Positions 41,250 through 48,131 of a stretch of DNA of 48,131 nt are shown here, piece by piece. This DNA is from Proteobacteria bacterium HN_bin10 (GTDB lineage Bacteria > Pseudomonadota > Alphaproteobacteria > Caulobacterales > Aquidulcibacteraceae): contig LWDN01000052.1 in NCBI GenBank assembly GCA_002083515.1, positions 1 to 48,131 on the forward strand, read 5' to 3'. The position numbers and the translations under genes are program-made. Numbering within the stretch: the stretch's first letter is position 1; the number at the start of each line of letters is the position of its first letter. Below the pieces are notes generated by a model. It saw only the letters and a list, made by a program, of their open reading frames with translations. It had not been told where the DNA came from and made no database searches.

Positions 41250-41905
41250 TGCTCGGGCTCCATCTCATCGCCCTTTGGAGCGCTGGCTTCATCCTCCGGC
41301 TCTTCCGACGCCGGCTCGTCCGGCGCGGCCTCTTTCGGGAAGAGGTCGTCCTCGCGTCGTTCCAGATACTCAAGAATGAGGCCCTGGCAGAAATCGAGCT
41401 CAGCGTCTGTCAGCGGCCGATCGCGCGGAATGCCGTACCAGTATTCGAGGCATTTGCGGCAGCACGTCGCAGTGGCGTGCTGCGCGAAGTTGAGCGCCGT
41501 TTCTCCTTTCGGCGTTTGCGTGCCGTCACGGAAGATTTCCGGCCCAGCTTTGCCAACGCGCTGGACCAATTGCTTGCGGATGCGCGCCTTGATCTCGTCC
41601 ATGCCAATCTTCTTGGCTTTCCGGAGTGAGTCTTCGTCAAATGGCGCATTGAAGAATACGTAGCGGATCAGTTCGCGCTGCAGCTCGGTGAAGGTGTTGT
41701 CGATGTCGCCAATGTTGCGTTGCCGCACGCGTGGGAAATCCACCAGTTGCTTGCCGCAACCCTGGCAGTTTCCAGAGAAGTCCACTTTCCTCTTCCGCCT
41801 ATTAGGCGCAAAGCAGTGCAAGCCGGAATCGCATTTATGATCGCCGCATTTGATCTTCAGCGGCTCAAGGGGAATATCGTCGTCATCGTCCATAGCGTTA
41901 ATCAT
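41246..41905 (-). CDS. DUF4186-like protein with N-terminal zinc-ribbon-like cysteines
   Basis: A 219-residue protein. The N-terminal 50 residues contain Cys20, Cys25, Cys31, Cys47 and Cys50 (KCGDHKCDSGLHC; GNCQGCGK), probably a zinc site. The C-terminal part has the DUF4186 hallmark: GTQTPKG, then AQHATATCCRKCLEYWYGIP and a PLTDAEL segment. The tail is acidic. Function of DUF4186 is unknown. Its start lies inside the end of the XRE/ImmA gene (8-base overlap) and its stop overlaps the radical SAM start. Confidence 0.75.
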   Translation of the reverse strand: MINAMDDDDDIPLEPLKIKCGDHKCDSGLHCFAPNRRKRKVDFSGNCQGCGKQLVDFPRVRQRNIGDIDNTFTELQRELIRYVFFNAPFDEDSLRKAKKIGMDEIKARIRKQLVQRVGKAGPEIFRDGTQTPKGETALNFAQHATATCCRKCLEYWYGIPRDRPLTDAELDFCQGLILEYLERREDDLFPKEAAPDEPASEEPEDEASAPKGDEMEPEQ

Positions 41906-43298
41906 TCAAAGCTAAGGTTAGAAGTTCGAGTTCGCTCTCATCTATTTTTGTGAAGTCGAAGCGTTCGAAGAACACATCGCGCGCGACGGCGAGCGGTTGT
42001 TCGCCGCTTGGCTGCAGATTGGCCGCCGCACCCCACCAATTCTCGCCCTGGAACGACAATCGAAATGCGAGGTAGTTCGCCAGTAGTCCAAGATCGGCGC
42101 CTTCGGCTGTCGCGACCTCTTGAACGGCGCGCTTCAGCTTTCGGAGATCGCCGTCGGCGGCGGCGACCGATTTTTTTGCAAGCGTCTCGGCCTGGCCGTC
42201 GAAGGCGACATTGCCGGCAAACCTCATGGCGGCCTTTTCCTCCTTGGAATCGCGCCGCTCGTCTGAGGTTTCCGGCGCCTCCACCACCTCCAATGTCGCA
42301 TCGTCTGGGTTCTGCGCGGCATGGAAGAGTTCGTGCAAAAGGTCGAAGATCCAGCGCGCCGTGAAGGCAGTCGCCTGTTTCAGCACGACGACATTGACAT
42401 GATCAATTCGCCAACACGCGCCGTGAAACGCGCCGGAATCATTGAGCGGGAGCACGACGACGCCGAGATCCCAGGCATAGTCGAGAGCGCTCCGAAGCGA
42501 GAGTTCGCCATACTTTTCGATCAGCTTAGCGCGGAAGGTCTTCCAATCCGCGGGCACGGGTTCACGTGGTGCCGACTGCATGGCGCGCGCGCAAAGCGTA
42601 GCAAGGTGGAAAGCGTACGCAGTGTAGATCGCCACCGAACGCGCATCGCGTCCTTTAGGCATTTTGAAGCGCGCCATTGCTGCGCCAAGCCCGGGCGGAT
42701 CGGGTGCGACAGGTCCAAATAGCTGACTTTCCGACCATCCAAATAGCCGGGTTGTCGTGTTCGCCAGTCGCCGAACGCCTTCCGCCGACGCTGACAGCTG
42801 AGGCGAGAGGCGTTTTTGTATGAAGTCAGCATCGAGCCCGGTGGCGGCGAGGCGTTTGACCAAACCATCGATCGTATCGGCGTCATAGAGTTCAAGCCGC
42901 TTGCTGATGCGCAGGCCAATGGCGTCGGCAATTTGCCGGATGCGCGCGAAACTCGCGCCCTCATAGCGCGTCGTTTCGTAGCGTTGGATTTGCTGCTCCT
43001 TCAGACCGAGGCGATCGGCCAGGTCTTTCTGCGTCAAACCTGCGGCGATGCGCGCTCTGATCAAACCTTCAGGCAGCTCGGACAGAGCGCTTAATTCGAG
43101 AACGGAAATATCGCCGCCGCGCAGCGCTTCGTAGTCTTCAATTTCTTTGCGAATGAGATCGGCTTGGCTCTGCAGGGCGCCCTTTTGCGCCGCGGCAATC
43201 AGAGCGTCGCCATCTGCGGCCGAGCTCGCTGCGAGTTCTGCTTCGAAGCGTGCAAGCTGCGCGCGCGCCATCTGTAGCTGTCGTTCATTGGTAATCAT
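41898..43298 (-). CDS. XRE-family regulator fused to an ImmA/IrrE metallopeptidase
   Basis: A 466-residue protein. Residues about 72-130 form an XRE HTH (RIAAGLTQKDLADRLGLKEQ) and the C-terminal half is an ImmA/IrrE zinc peptidase with HELFH near residue 322. An N-terminal helical segment (about 60 residues) precedes the HTH. XRE-ImmA proteins cleave repressors or regulate toxin-antitoxin-like units in response to stress. Its start overlaps the nucleotidyltransferase-like gene's stop (ATGA), and it is the likely regulator of the palindromic promoter upstream. Confidence 0.88.
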   Translation of the reverse strand: MITNERQLQMARAQLARFEAELAASSAADGDALIAAAQKGALQSQADLIRKEIEDYEALRGGDISVLELSALSELPEGLIRARIAAGLTQKDLADRLGLKEQQIQRYETTRYEGASFARIRQIADAIGLRISKRLELYDADTIDGLVKRLAATGLDADFIQKRLSPQLSASAEGVRRLANTTTRLFGWSESQLFGPVAPDPPGLGAAMARFKMPKGRDARSVAIYTAYAFHLATLCARAMQSAPREPVPADWKTFRAKLIEKYGELSLRSALDYAWDLGVVVLPLNDSGAFHGACWRIDHVNVVVLKQATAFTARWIFDLLHELFHAAQNPDDATLEVVEAPETSDERRDSKEEKAAMRFAGNVAFDGQAETLAKKSVAAADGDLRKLKRAVQEVATAEGADLGLLANYLAFRLSFQGENWWGAAANLQPSGEQPLAVARDVFFERFDFTKIDESELELLTLALND

Positions 43299-43744
43299 GG
43301 CAGCGTTCTCAGGTCGATTTGCACCACGCCTTTTGCGAGGCCCGACCTGTCCTTCTGAAAGAACTCCAAGAAAATGACCCCCGATCTGCGCTCAGCGATC
43401 GCCCCCCACGGAAACGTTTCGCCCAGATATTTGGCTTTCATCGCTTTGCGGCCGTCCCAGTGCCGCAGCAAAATCGGATCGACCTTGGCGCCGTCGACGC
43501 CGGTCGGATCAAACGCCGCGTCGTAGTCGCCGGGCTCGTCCTTCGCGGACACAAAGCTCCCATCGACGATCACTACGAGGCAGCCCGCGGCTTTGAGGTT
43601 GCGCAGGGCCCGTAATAGGCCTGCGCAAAGTCTCACTCGCCAATCGTTCCAACCGAACCTCTGAGCAAACGCGGCCCAGGTCAGGCTGTGTACGCCCGGC
43701 GGCAAATACCCGGTGTCTTTGTCGAACTGGGGAATCACAGACAC
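43295..43744 (-). CDS. DUF6932/nucleotidyltransferase-like protein, first gene of the operon
   Basis: A 149-residue protein with the DUF6932-type layout: TGYLPPGVHSLTW, then VDGSFVSAKDEPGDYDAAF, a GS...DxD pattern like the minimal nucleotidyltransferase core, and ETFPWG with EFFQKDR near the end. These proteins are often paired with XRE-ImmA genes. The start is GTG 43744 or GTG 43738; the promoter's -10 ends so close that the mRNA may be nearly leaderless. Whether it is a toxin, antitoxin or enzyme is unknown. Confidence 0.8.
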   Translation of the reverse strand: MSVIPQFDKDTGYLPPGVHSLTWAAFAQRFGWNDWRVRLCAGLLRALRNLKAAGCLVVIVDGSFVSAKDEPGDYDAAFDPTGVDGAKVDPILLRHWDGRKAMKAKYLGETFPWGAIAERRSGVIFLEFFQKDRSGLAKGVVQIDLRTLP

Positions 43745-43775
43745 AACGATAACGTTGTGTGCGGCAATACGTCAA
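43741..43775 (-). promoter_or_regulatory. Promoter with palindromic operator for the seven-gene operon
   Basis: On the minus strand, -35 TTGACG (43770-43775), a 17-base spacer and -10 TTATCG (43747-43752). A perfect palindrome ACACAACG (43741-43748) / CGTTGTGT (43753-43760) covers the -10 and the start codon region. Autoregulation by the XRE/ImmA protein is the simplest reading. The start GTG is within a few bases of the expected transcription start. Confidence 0.72.
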
Positions 43776-43877
43776 GTACAAAGGTAGAACACCCATGCAT
43801 CTACGCGCTCGGATAATTGCTAGGAAAGCATCAAATTTCGATGCTTTATACGCCAGCCATGGGATTGTGTGGATATT

Positions 43878-43907
43878 AGGTATTCAAAGTATCATTATGT
43901 GATACCT
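43878..43907 (+). promoter_or_regulatory. Inverted-repeat operator before abiEi
   Basis: A perfect repeat GTATCA (43889-43894) / TGATAC (43900-43905) with a 5-base centre, plus an overlapping AGGTAT (43878-43883) / ATACCT (43902-43907), lies directly before GTG 43915. AbiEi antitoxins are known to bind inverted repeats in their own promoter, so this is the expected autoregulatory site. Confidence 0.65.
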
Positions 43908-43914
43908 TACGAGC

Positions 43915-44718
43915 GTGAAAACGGAACTTCATCCCCCGCACGCCCGCGCATACGTCGACGACCTGGCGGCCTCCGGCCGCCACCATTTCACGTCAGCGGA
44001 CGCCCAAAAGGCGCTTGGCGTGTCGCCGGCGGCGGCAAAGCTCGCCCTGGGCCGTCTGGCCAAGCAGAAGCTCGTGGCCTCTCCGGCGCGGGGCTTTTAC
44101 GTGATCGTGCCTCCTGAATACCGGGCGCTCGGCTGCCTGCCGGGCGACCAATTCATCCCAGCGCTCATGCAATGGCAGGGGCTCTCTTATTATGCCGGCC
44201 TGTTGTCGGCGGCTCAGTTTTACGGCGCGGCGCACCACGCGCCGCAGGTATTCCAAGTGCTGCTGCCGCGGCGGCGTTTGAATATCACGTGCGGCGCCGT
44301 GCGCGTCGCCTTCTACTCTCGCCGCAACCTCTCCGCTGTCGCGACGCGCATGTTTAATACGCCCCGCGGTACGATCGCCGTCTCAACGCCTGAGGCGACG
44401 GCGATTGATCTCGTCGGCTATCATCATCATGTCGGCGGCTTCGACAACGTCGCCACGGTCGTCGCCGAACTTGCGGAACAGATTGACGCAGCCAAGCTCG
44501 TCGATGCCGCGCAGACGGCGCCGCTGCCGTGGGCGCAGCGTCTTGGCTATCTTCTGGATCATGTCGGCGCAGGCGATCGAGCAGGGCCGTTGCGGGACTA
44601 TGTGAAAGCACTCGCACACGATTATGCGCCGCTTCTGTCGTCGGCGGACTCGGTAGAAGCTGAACGCGACACGAACTGGAAGCTCATCGTCAATGAGCGC
44701 GTGGAGGCTGAGGTTTGA
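43915..44718 (+). CDS. abiEi: AbiEi-family antitoxin of a type IV toxin-antitoxin system
   Basis: A 267-residue antitoxin and transcriptional autoregulator. The N-terminal winged helix (FTSADAQKALGVSPAAAKLAL and LVASPARGFYVIVP) is followed by the domain with PPEYRALGCLPGDQFIPALM and GLSYYAGLLSAAQFYGAAHH, typical of AbiEi. The start is GTG 43915 just after the operator. Its stop overlaps the toxin gene. AbiE systems give abortive infection against phages; the antitoxin acts indirectly on the toxin's effect. Confidence 0.92.
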   Translation: MKTELHPPHARAYVDDLAASGRHHFTSADAQKALGVSPAAAKLALGRLAKQKLVASPARGFYVIVPPEYRALGCLPGDQFIPALMQWQGLSYYAGLLSAAQFYGAAHHAPQVFQVLLPRRRLNITCGAVRVAFYSRRNLSAVATRMFNTPRGTIAVSTPEATAIDLVGYHHHVGGFDNVATVVAELAEQIDAAKLVDAAQTAPLPWAQRLGYLLDHVGAGDRAGPLRDYVKALAHDYAPLLSSADSVEAERDTNWKLIVNERVEAEV

Positions 44719-45542
44719 TCCCGCGCGATTACATCACCGCTTGGCGTAAAAACGCGCCTTGGGTGCAAGACATTCAGGTCGAGCAGGATCTAGTCATCTG
44801 TCGCGCGCTCGTCGCGATCTTCTCCCATGCGCTCTTGTCGAAGGCGCTCGCGTTCCGCGGTGGCACGGCGCTCTACAAACTCTTCCTGAATCCGGCCGCT
44901 CGCTATTCCGAGGACATCGACCTTGTGCAGGTCGAGGCAGCACCCGCCGGGCCTATAATGGACGCGCTGCACGAAGTGCTTGATCCATGGCTAGGCAAGC
45001 CGACCTTCAAGCAAAGCGAAGGCCGCGTCACCTTCTTCTATCGCTTTGAGTCAGAAGGTCAGCCGCCGATCAAGCTCCGGCTCAAGGTCGAGATCAACAC
45101 ACGAGAGCACTTCACTGTCTATGGTCTGGCGACGCAGCCCTTCGCCGTAGACTCGCCCTGGTTCAAGGGCGAGTGCGCAGTTCTCACGTACGAGTTGGAC
45201 GAACTGCTCGGCACCAAGATGCGCGCACTGCACCAACGCCGGAAGGGACGCGATCTTCTGGACCTTCATCTCGCCCTGAAAAGCGGCGCCGCCGATCCTG
45301 CGCGCATTGTCGAGGTGTTTCGTCGTTACATGGACGAGGAAGGCCATCCGACGACGCGCGCTATGTTCGAGAAGACCTTCGCCGGCAAGCTCGACGATCC
45401 GGTGTTTCGCGCCGATATCGCCCCGCTCCTGGCGCCGGGCTACGAGTGGGACATAGATGCGGCCGCCGACAATGTGCGCACGCGACTGATCGAAATCTTG
45501 CCAGGCGATCCGTGGAAGGGAGACGGCAAGCCGAAGGCGTGA
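44715..45542 (+). CDS. abiEii: AbiEii/AbiGii-family nucleotidyltransferase toxin
   Basis: A 275-residue DNA polymerase beta-type nucleotidyltransferase toxin. The motif AFRGGTALYKLF (residues about 45-58) and the acidic pair in YSEDIDLVQ form motif I, and KLRLKVEINTRE carries the later Asp/Glu strand. KGRDLLDLHLALK is the fourth conserved motif. The start is TTG 44715 overlapping the abiEi stop, so coupling is expected. All catalytic motifs look intact. Confidence 0.92.
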   Translation: MIPRDYITAWRKNAPWVQDIQVEQDLVICRALVAIFSHALLSKALAFRGGTALYKLFLNPAARYSEDIDLVQVEAAPAGPIMDALHEVLDPWLGKPTFKQSEGRVTFFYRFESEGQPPIKLRLKVEINTREHFTVYGLATQPFAVDSPWFKGECAVLTYELDELLGTKMRALHQRRKGRDLLDLHLALKSGAADPARIVEVFRRYMDEEGHPTTRAMFEKTFAGKLDDPVFRADIAPLLAPGYEWDIDAAADNVRTRLIEILPGDPWKGDGKPKA

Positions 45543-45752
45543 CGAGCCGTTGCAGTTTCCGCCCAGGAAACGTCGGGAAACGGCGGGAAATCATCGCTTC
45601 GGTGACGCGACCGCAACGACATGGTGGTGGGAGCCATGCGCCGTGGACCGCATCTTGGACGTGGACTTCGAGGCATTCGTCACACTGCGTTGGATGCAGG
45701 CTGCGGAGCGCGACGACTGGTAAGAGCATGAAGAGGCCGACTTTAACTCCGT
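45543..45752. other. Intergenic region with a possible short remnant gene
   Basis: No full gene is seen. A 26-codon frame from GTG 45643 to the stop at 45723 reads AFVTLRWMQAAERDDW and looks protein-like, possibly the end of a degraded gene. Its source is not identified. Confidence 0.3.
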
Positions 45753-45947
45753 TCACCGTTGCTTGTCGGTGCGGCGCTGAAACTCCTCGCGCGCCAGCTG
45801 CCTGCCGATCAGCCGGGCGAGTTCCTTCAGTTTCTCGTAAGCCTCCGGCGCGTGTGCCGCGAGGTCTGAGGTCTTCGGAAGCTCCGAGGAATCGGGCTCC
45901 CCGCTATCTCGATCAGTCGCCACAATCGGTTCTAACGGGAGAGCCAC
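45753..45947 (-). CDS. Small hypothetical protein
   Basis: A 64-residue protein ending in a helix (EKLKELARLIGRQLAREEF) that resembles short proteins found beside recombinase or DUF2924 genes in alphaproteobacterial islands. No such recombinase is visible here. The start is ATG 45947; no strong ribosome site is apparent. Uncertain. Confidence 0.5.
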   Translation of the reverse strand: MALPLEPIVATDRDSGEPDSSELPKTSDLAAHAPEAYEKLKELARLIGRQLAREEFQRRTDKQR

Positions 45948-46130
45948 ACGCCGGAAATGTCCGCAAAAGGGTTTGAGCCTTCAAGGCCCGTCCTTAGGTG
46001 GCTCCTGGACGACCAAGCTTCGATTCCAGTCCTGAAGCACGCCAAACACCTGGTCCCAGGCCCGGAATTCGGCCAATTCGGGGTTCAAACTATTATCGTC
46101 GCGGCCCACCAGACCCGGCCTGACTCAGGC

Positions 46131-46379
46131 TTATCCGTTCTTTGTCGCCTCGGGTGCGTGTGTGTCCTGCTCGGCATCGGGCGAGGGCTTCGTTGTGGAG
46201 GCGCTCGCCTCCTGTGCTTGATTTTGGCGCCCGCTTCTCTTGTCGTCTGCCGCCGCCCGGCTGTCGACGGCCGCCTCCGCCCGAGGAGCCTCAGACTTTT
46301 CACCTTGCGGCTGCGCGGACGCGAACGGCGGCAAACCGACGAAAAGCAGGCTGGCGAGTGCAATTGCAACATAACGCAT
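46131..46379 (-). CDS. Small exported low-complexity protein
   Basis: An 82-residue protein with a clear signal peptide (MRYVAIALASLLFVGLPPF, ending ASA). The mature part is hydrophilic and rich in Ala, Glu, Asp, Lys and Ser with no predicted fold. A GGAG site lies before ATG 46379, which makes translation plausible; the frame is open further upstream, into the next gene. It follows the ManA-like gene by 23 bases and may share its transcript. Function unknown. Confidence 0.65.
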   Translation of the reverse strand: MRYVAIALASLLFVGLPPFASAQPQGEKSEAPRAEAAVDSRAAADDKRSGRQNQAQEASASTTKPSPDAEQDTHAPEATKNG

Positions 46380-46402
46380 GTCCAGGTCTCCTTTCGTGTT
46401 CT

Positions 46403-47293
46403 TCAAGCAGCCAGTTGAAATGTTGGGCTTGAGTGCTTGTGTTCGGCGTTGATCGAAAGCAGCGCCGCTTGGCTCATCGCCATGTGAACCGGATCGGGGT
46501 GGGGCGTATGACGCCAGATGTTGGTCGGCACCAGGTCCGGGTAGCTCACCATGAGCTGCGCCCCGCGGCCGGTGAGGACGGCCGCGCTTGCCTGTGCGGG
46601 CACGAACACGCTCTGACCGCGCGCCAATGTCCGTCCATCGATGCAAACGCCTGGAGTCAAGGCGGTTAGCACGTGGCAAGTCTCGCCGTCGGGATGGATG
46701 GTGCTGGATTCCGGCAGCGTCCAGAGTTCGACGCTGAGCGCTGCGTCGCGCAACCAGGTCTGACGTTCGCTTCGCTCTCGCGATGCGAGTACGCGTCGAA
46801 CGGGGTTGGCGCGCGGCGCGCCATTGTCGGGATTGAACGATGGACGCACCTCGATCGCGGCGACGCCCGCGTCGAAACAGAGGCTAACCTGGTCGTCCAC
46901 GCGCACAATGTCGCCGCGACGGCCCCGTATGCGGCGAATGCGGCCATTCGGCGTCGCCGCGGTCAAAGCGGCGTCGATCGGACTCTCCAGCACGCGCCAA
47001 AGCGCCAACCGGCCATCATGTTCTATCGGATCGGTCGGTTCTCCCGTCAGGATGAGACGCACGGAAGGAGGCGCGCGCCCAAGATCGCCGAGCATGCCGC
47101 TCGGATCGTCTCGGACCATTGCATCGAGCGGTTGGGCGTCATTGGCGGGGTTTGCGCCGTGGCTGCTCCAGATTTCGCCCACCGGCGCCGGCGGCCGCGG
47201 AACCCCCAAACACCAATCGCTCAGCTCCTCGCGACCCCAGCGGCGGGGAAGCATACGCGGGGTAATGAAGACGGGATTAGATGCCGATGGCAT
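46403..47293 (-). CDS. Class I mannose-6-phosphate isomerase-like cupin protein
   Basis: A 296-residue protein beginning MPSASNPVFITPRMLPRRWG and with APVGEIW, as in the N-terminal part of class I phosphomannose isomerases. The usual metal-binding His residues of the active site are not evident in the middle part, so catalysis is uncertain. ATG 47293 has a GAGGAG site upstream; the frame begins further upstream at 47365. The gene lies downstream of groL, separated by a hairpin. Assignment to family is moderate, function inferred. Confidence 0.7.
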   Translation of the reverse strand: MPSASNPVFITPRMLPRRWGREELSDWCLGVPRPPAPVGEIWSSHGANPANDAQPLDAMVRDDPSGMLGDLGRAPPSVRLILTGEPTDPIEHDGRLALWRVLESPIDAALTAATPNGRIRRIRGRRGDIVRVDDQVSLCFDAGVAAIEVRPSFNPDNGAPRANPVRRVLASRERSERQTWLRDAALSVELWTLPESSTIHPDGETCHVLTALTPGVCIDGRTLARGQSVFVPAQASAAVLTGRGAQLMVSYPDLVPTNIWRHTPHPDPVHMAMSQAALLSINAEHKHSSPTFQLAA

Positions 47294-47332
47294 TGTCTGT
47301 CTCTCCTCGCTTCTCCTTTCATCAGAGGCGTG

Positions 47333-47361
47333 CGGAGCGGACGGGATTTCCATCCGCTCCG
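47333..47361 (-). terminator. Hairpin after groL
   Basis: Perfect 9-base arms CGGAGCGGA (47333-47341) and TCCGCTCCG (47353-47361) with an 11-base loop lie between the groL stop and the ManA-like start. No T-run follows on the minus strand, so it may be a weak or factor-assisted terminator, or an attenuating hairpin between the two genes. Confidence 0.5.
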
Positions 47362-47384
47362 CCACAGGATCATGAACTTCGTCC

Positions 47385-48131
47385 CTAGAAGTCCATGTCC
47401 GCGCCGGCCGGAAGGGCCGGCCCCTTATCCTTCTTCGGCGCTTCAGCGATCGAGGCCTCGGTGGTGATGATGAGGCCCGCCACCGACGCCGCGTTCTGCA
47501 GGGCCGAGCGCACGACCTTTGCGGGATCGATCACGCCGTCCTTGAAGAGGTCGCCATAGCTCTCGGTCTGCGCGTTGAAGCCGAAATTGGCGTCTTTCTC
47601 GGCCAACAGCTTGCTCACCACGATCGAGCTTTCGACACCGGCATTCTCGGCGATCTGCCGCACCGGCGCTTCAAGCGCCTTCTTGACGATCTGCACGCCG
47701 ATCGCCTGGTCGTCATTGTCGGTGGCGACACTGAGACGCGAGGCCGCGCGCAACAAGGCGGTGCCGCCGCCGGCGACGATGCCTTCTTCCACCGCAGCGC
47801 GGGTGGCGTGCAGCGCGTCGTCAACGCGGTCCTTGCGCTCCTTCACTTCGACTTCGGTGGCGCCGCCGACCTTCACAATCGCAACGCCGCCGGCGAGCTT
47901 GGCTAGGCGCTCTTGCAGCTTCTCTCGGTCGTAGTCCGACGTCGTATCTTCGATCTGTTTCTTGATCTGAGCGATGCGGGCCTGGATGTCGGCCTTCTTG
48001 CCCAGACCATCGACGACCGTCGTGGCATCCTTCTCGATCCTCACCTTCTTGGCGCGGCCGAGCTGCTCGATCATCACATTCTCAAGCTTGACGCCCAAGT
48101 CTTCGCTGATCACCTGGCCGCCGGTGAGGAT
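47385..48131 (-). CDS. groL: Chaperonin GroEL, C-terminal part (5' end outside window)
   Basis: About 248 residues of the GroEL C-terminal part are present, from ILTGGQVISEDLG through the conserved REKLQERLAKLAGGVAIVKVGG, VEEGIVAGGG and GFNAQTESYGDLFKDGVIDPAKV. The protein continues past the right edge. The C-terminus is PALPAGADMDF, lacking the GGM repeats of most housekeeping GroELs, which may mark a divergent or additional copy. ATPase-dependent folding of client proteins is the established role. Confidence 0.95.
   Translation of the reverse strand: MLTGGQVISEDLGVKLENVMIEQLGRAKKVRIEKDATTVVDGLGKKADIQARIAQIKKQIEDTTSDYDREKLQERLAKLAGGVAIVKVGGATEVEVKERKDRVDDALHATRAAVEEGIVAGGGTALLRAASRLSVATDNDDQAIGVQIVKKALEAPVRQIAENAGVESSIVVSKLLAEKDANFGFNAQTESYGDLFKDGVIDPAKVVRSALQNAASVAGLIITTEASIAEAPKKDKGPALPAGADMDF

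Noticed and set aside
43295..43744. Nucleotidyltransferase-like gene as a CD-NTase of CBASS driving the patatin
   Set aside because: It is far shorter than CD-NTases and has the DUF6932-like layout; the GS and DxD spacing does not support a cyclic-nucleotide synthase.
45990..46050. Possible tRNA-like T-loop (CTTCGATTCC)
   Set aside because: No acceptor stem, D-arm or anticodon arm could be folded around it; chance match.
45957..46418. Plus-strand frame starting MSAKGFEP
   Set aside because: It runs antisense over the small secreted protein at 46131-46379, which has a signal peptide and ribosome site; no family resemblance.
1..48131. CRISPR arrays
   Set aside because: No regularly spaced direct repeats were found on either strand, and no cas genes.

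Overview
The window looks like high-GC alphaproteobacterial DNA, perhaps Caulobacterales/Hyphomonadales-like. This rests on the DUF1109/NrsF-type protein, the traG-trb gene order, frequent GTG/TTG starts and the metal-resistance gene types. Genus and species cannot be read from it. Nearly everything between the left edge and about 46 kb is accessory DNA: metal resistance, conjugation, an insertion sequence and defence-like genes. Only the right end (groL, a phosphomannose-isomerase-like gene) resembles core sequence, and even that groL has an odd tail.

Region 1 (1-14825) is a metal-resistance island built around a divergent MerR-family regulator (6647/6711). To the left run merR, a decapitated CDF transporter, a small His/Cys-rich secreted protein and a czcCBA-type RND efflux system (czcA leaves the window). 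To the right, behind a PbrR/CadR-like operator, runs an operon for an isoprenylcysteine-methyltransferase-like protein, a lipoprotein signal peptidase (LspA), a SAM methyltransferase, a CDF transporter, a Zn/Cd/Pb P-type ATPase, a PaaK-like adenylate-forming enzyme and an apolipoprotein N-acyltransferase (Lnt).

Region 2 (14809-18724) is a second, decayed copy of the same regulator/methyltransferase divergon. Its methyltransferase is frameshifted and is followed by Met-rich LTXXQ-like, SHOCT and DUF302 genes. A small mercury-type module follows (MerT-like, GDCCVxC protein, third MerR regulator). All three MerR-type promoters can be drawn with 19-bp spacers and a dyad between -35 and -10.

Region 3 (18806-31540) holds an orphan NrsF-like membrane protein, a small unknown gene and a complete-looking mating-pair-formation cluster, traG-RHH-trbBCDEJLFGI, ending in an HTH regulator. 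No relaxase or integrase is visible, so only part of the conjugative element is here. A 580-base noncoding stretch with several strong hairpins separates it from an IS110-family element that carries a plausible bridge-RNA region.

Region 4 (33663-45542) is a defence-like island. Its centrepiece is a tightly packed seven-gene minus-strand operon: nucleotidyltransferase-like, XRE/ImmA peptidase, DUF4186-like zinc protein, radical SAM enzyme, DPPWY methyltransferase-like protein, ASCH protein, P-loop kinase. It faces a plus-strand pair, a paralogous P-loop kinase and a patatin phospholipase with a GAF-like C-terminal domain, and the two arms overlap tail-to-tail. I do not recognise this combination as a described system and consider it the best candidate for something new. 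An AbiEi/AbiEii abortive-infection pair follows immediately.

Region 5 (45543-48131) returns to small genes, a ManA-like cupin and the C-terminal third or more of groL.
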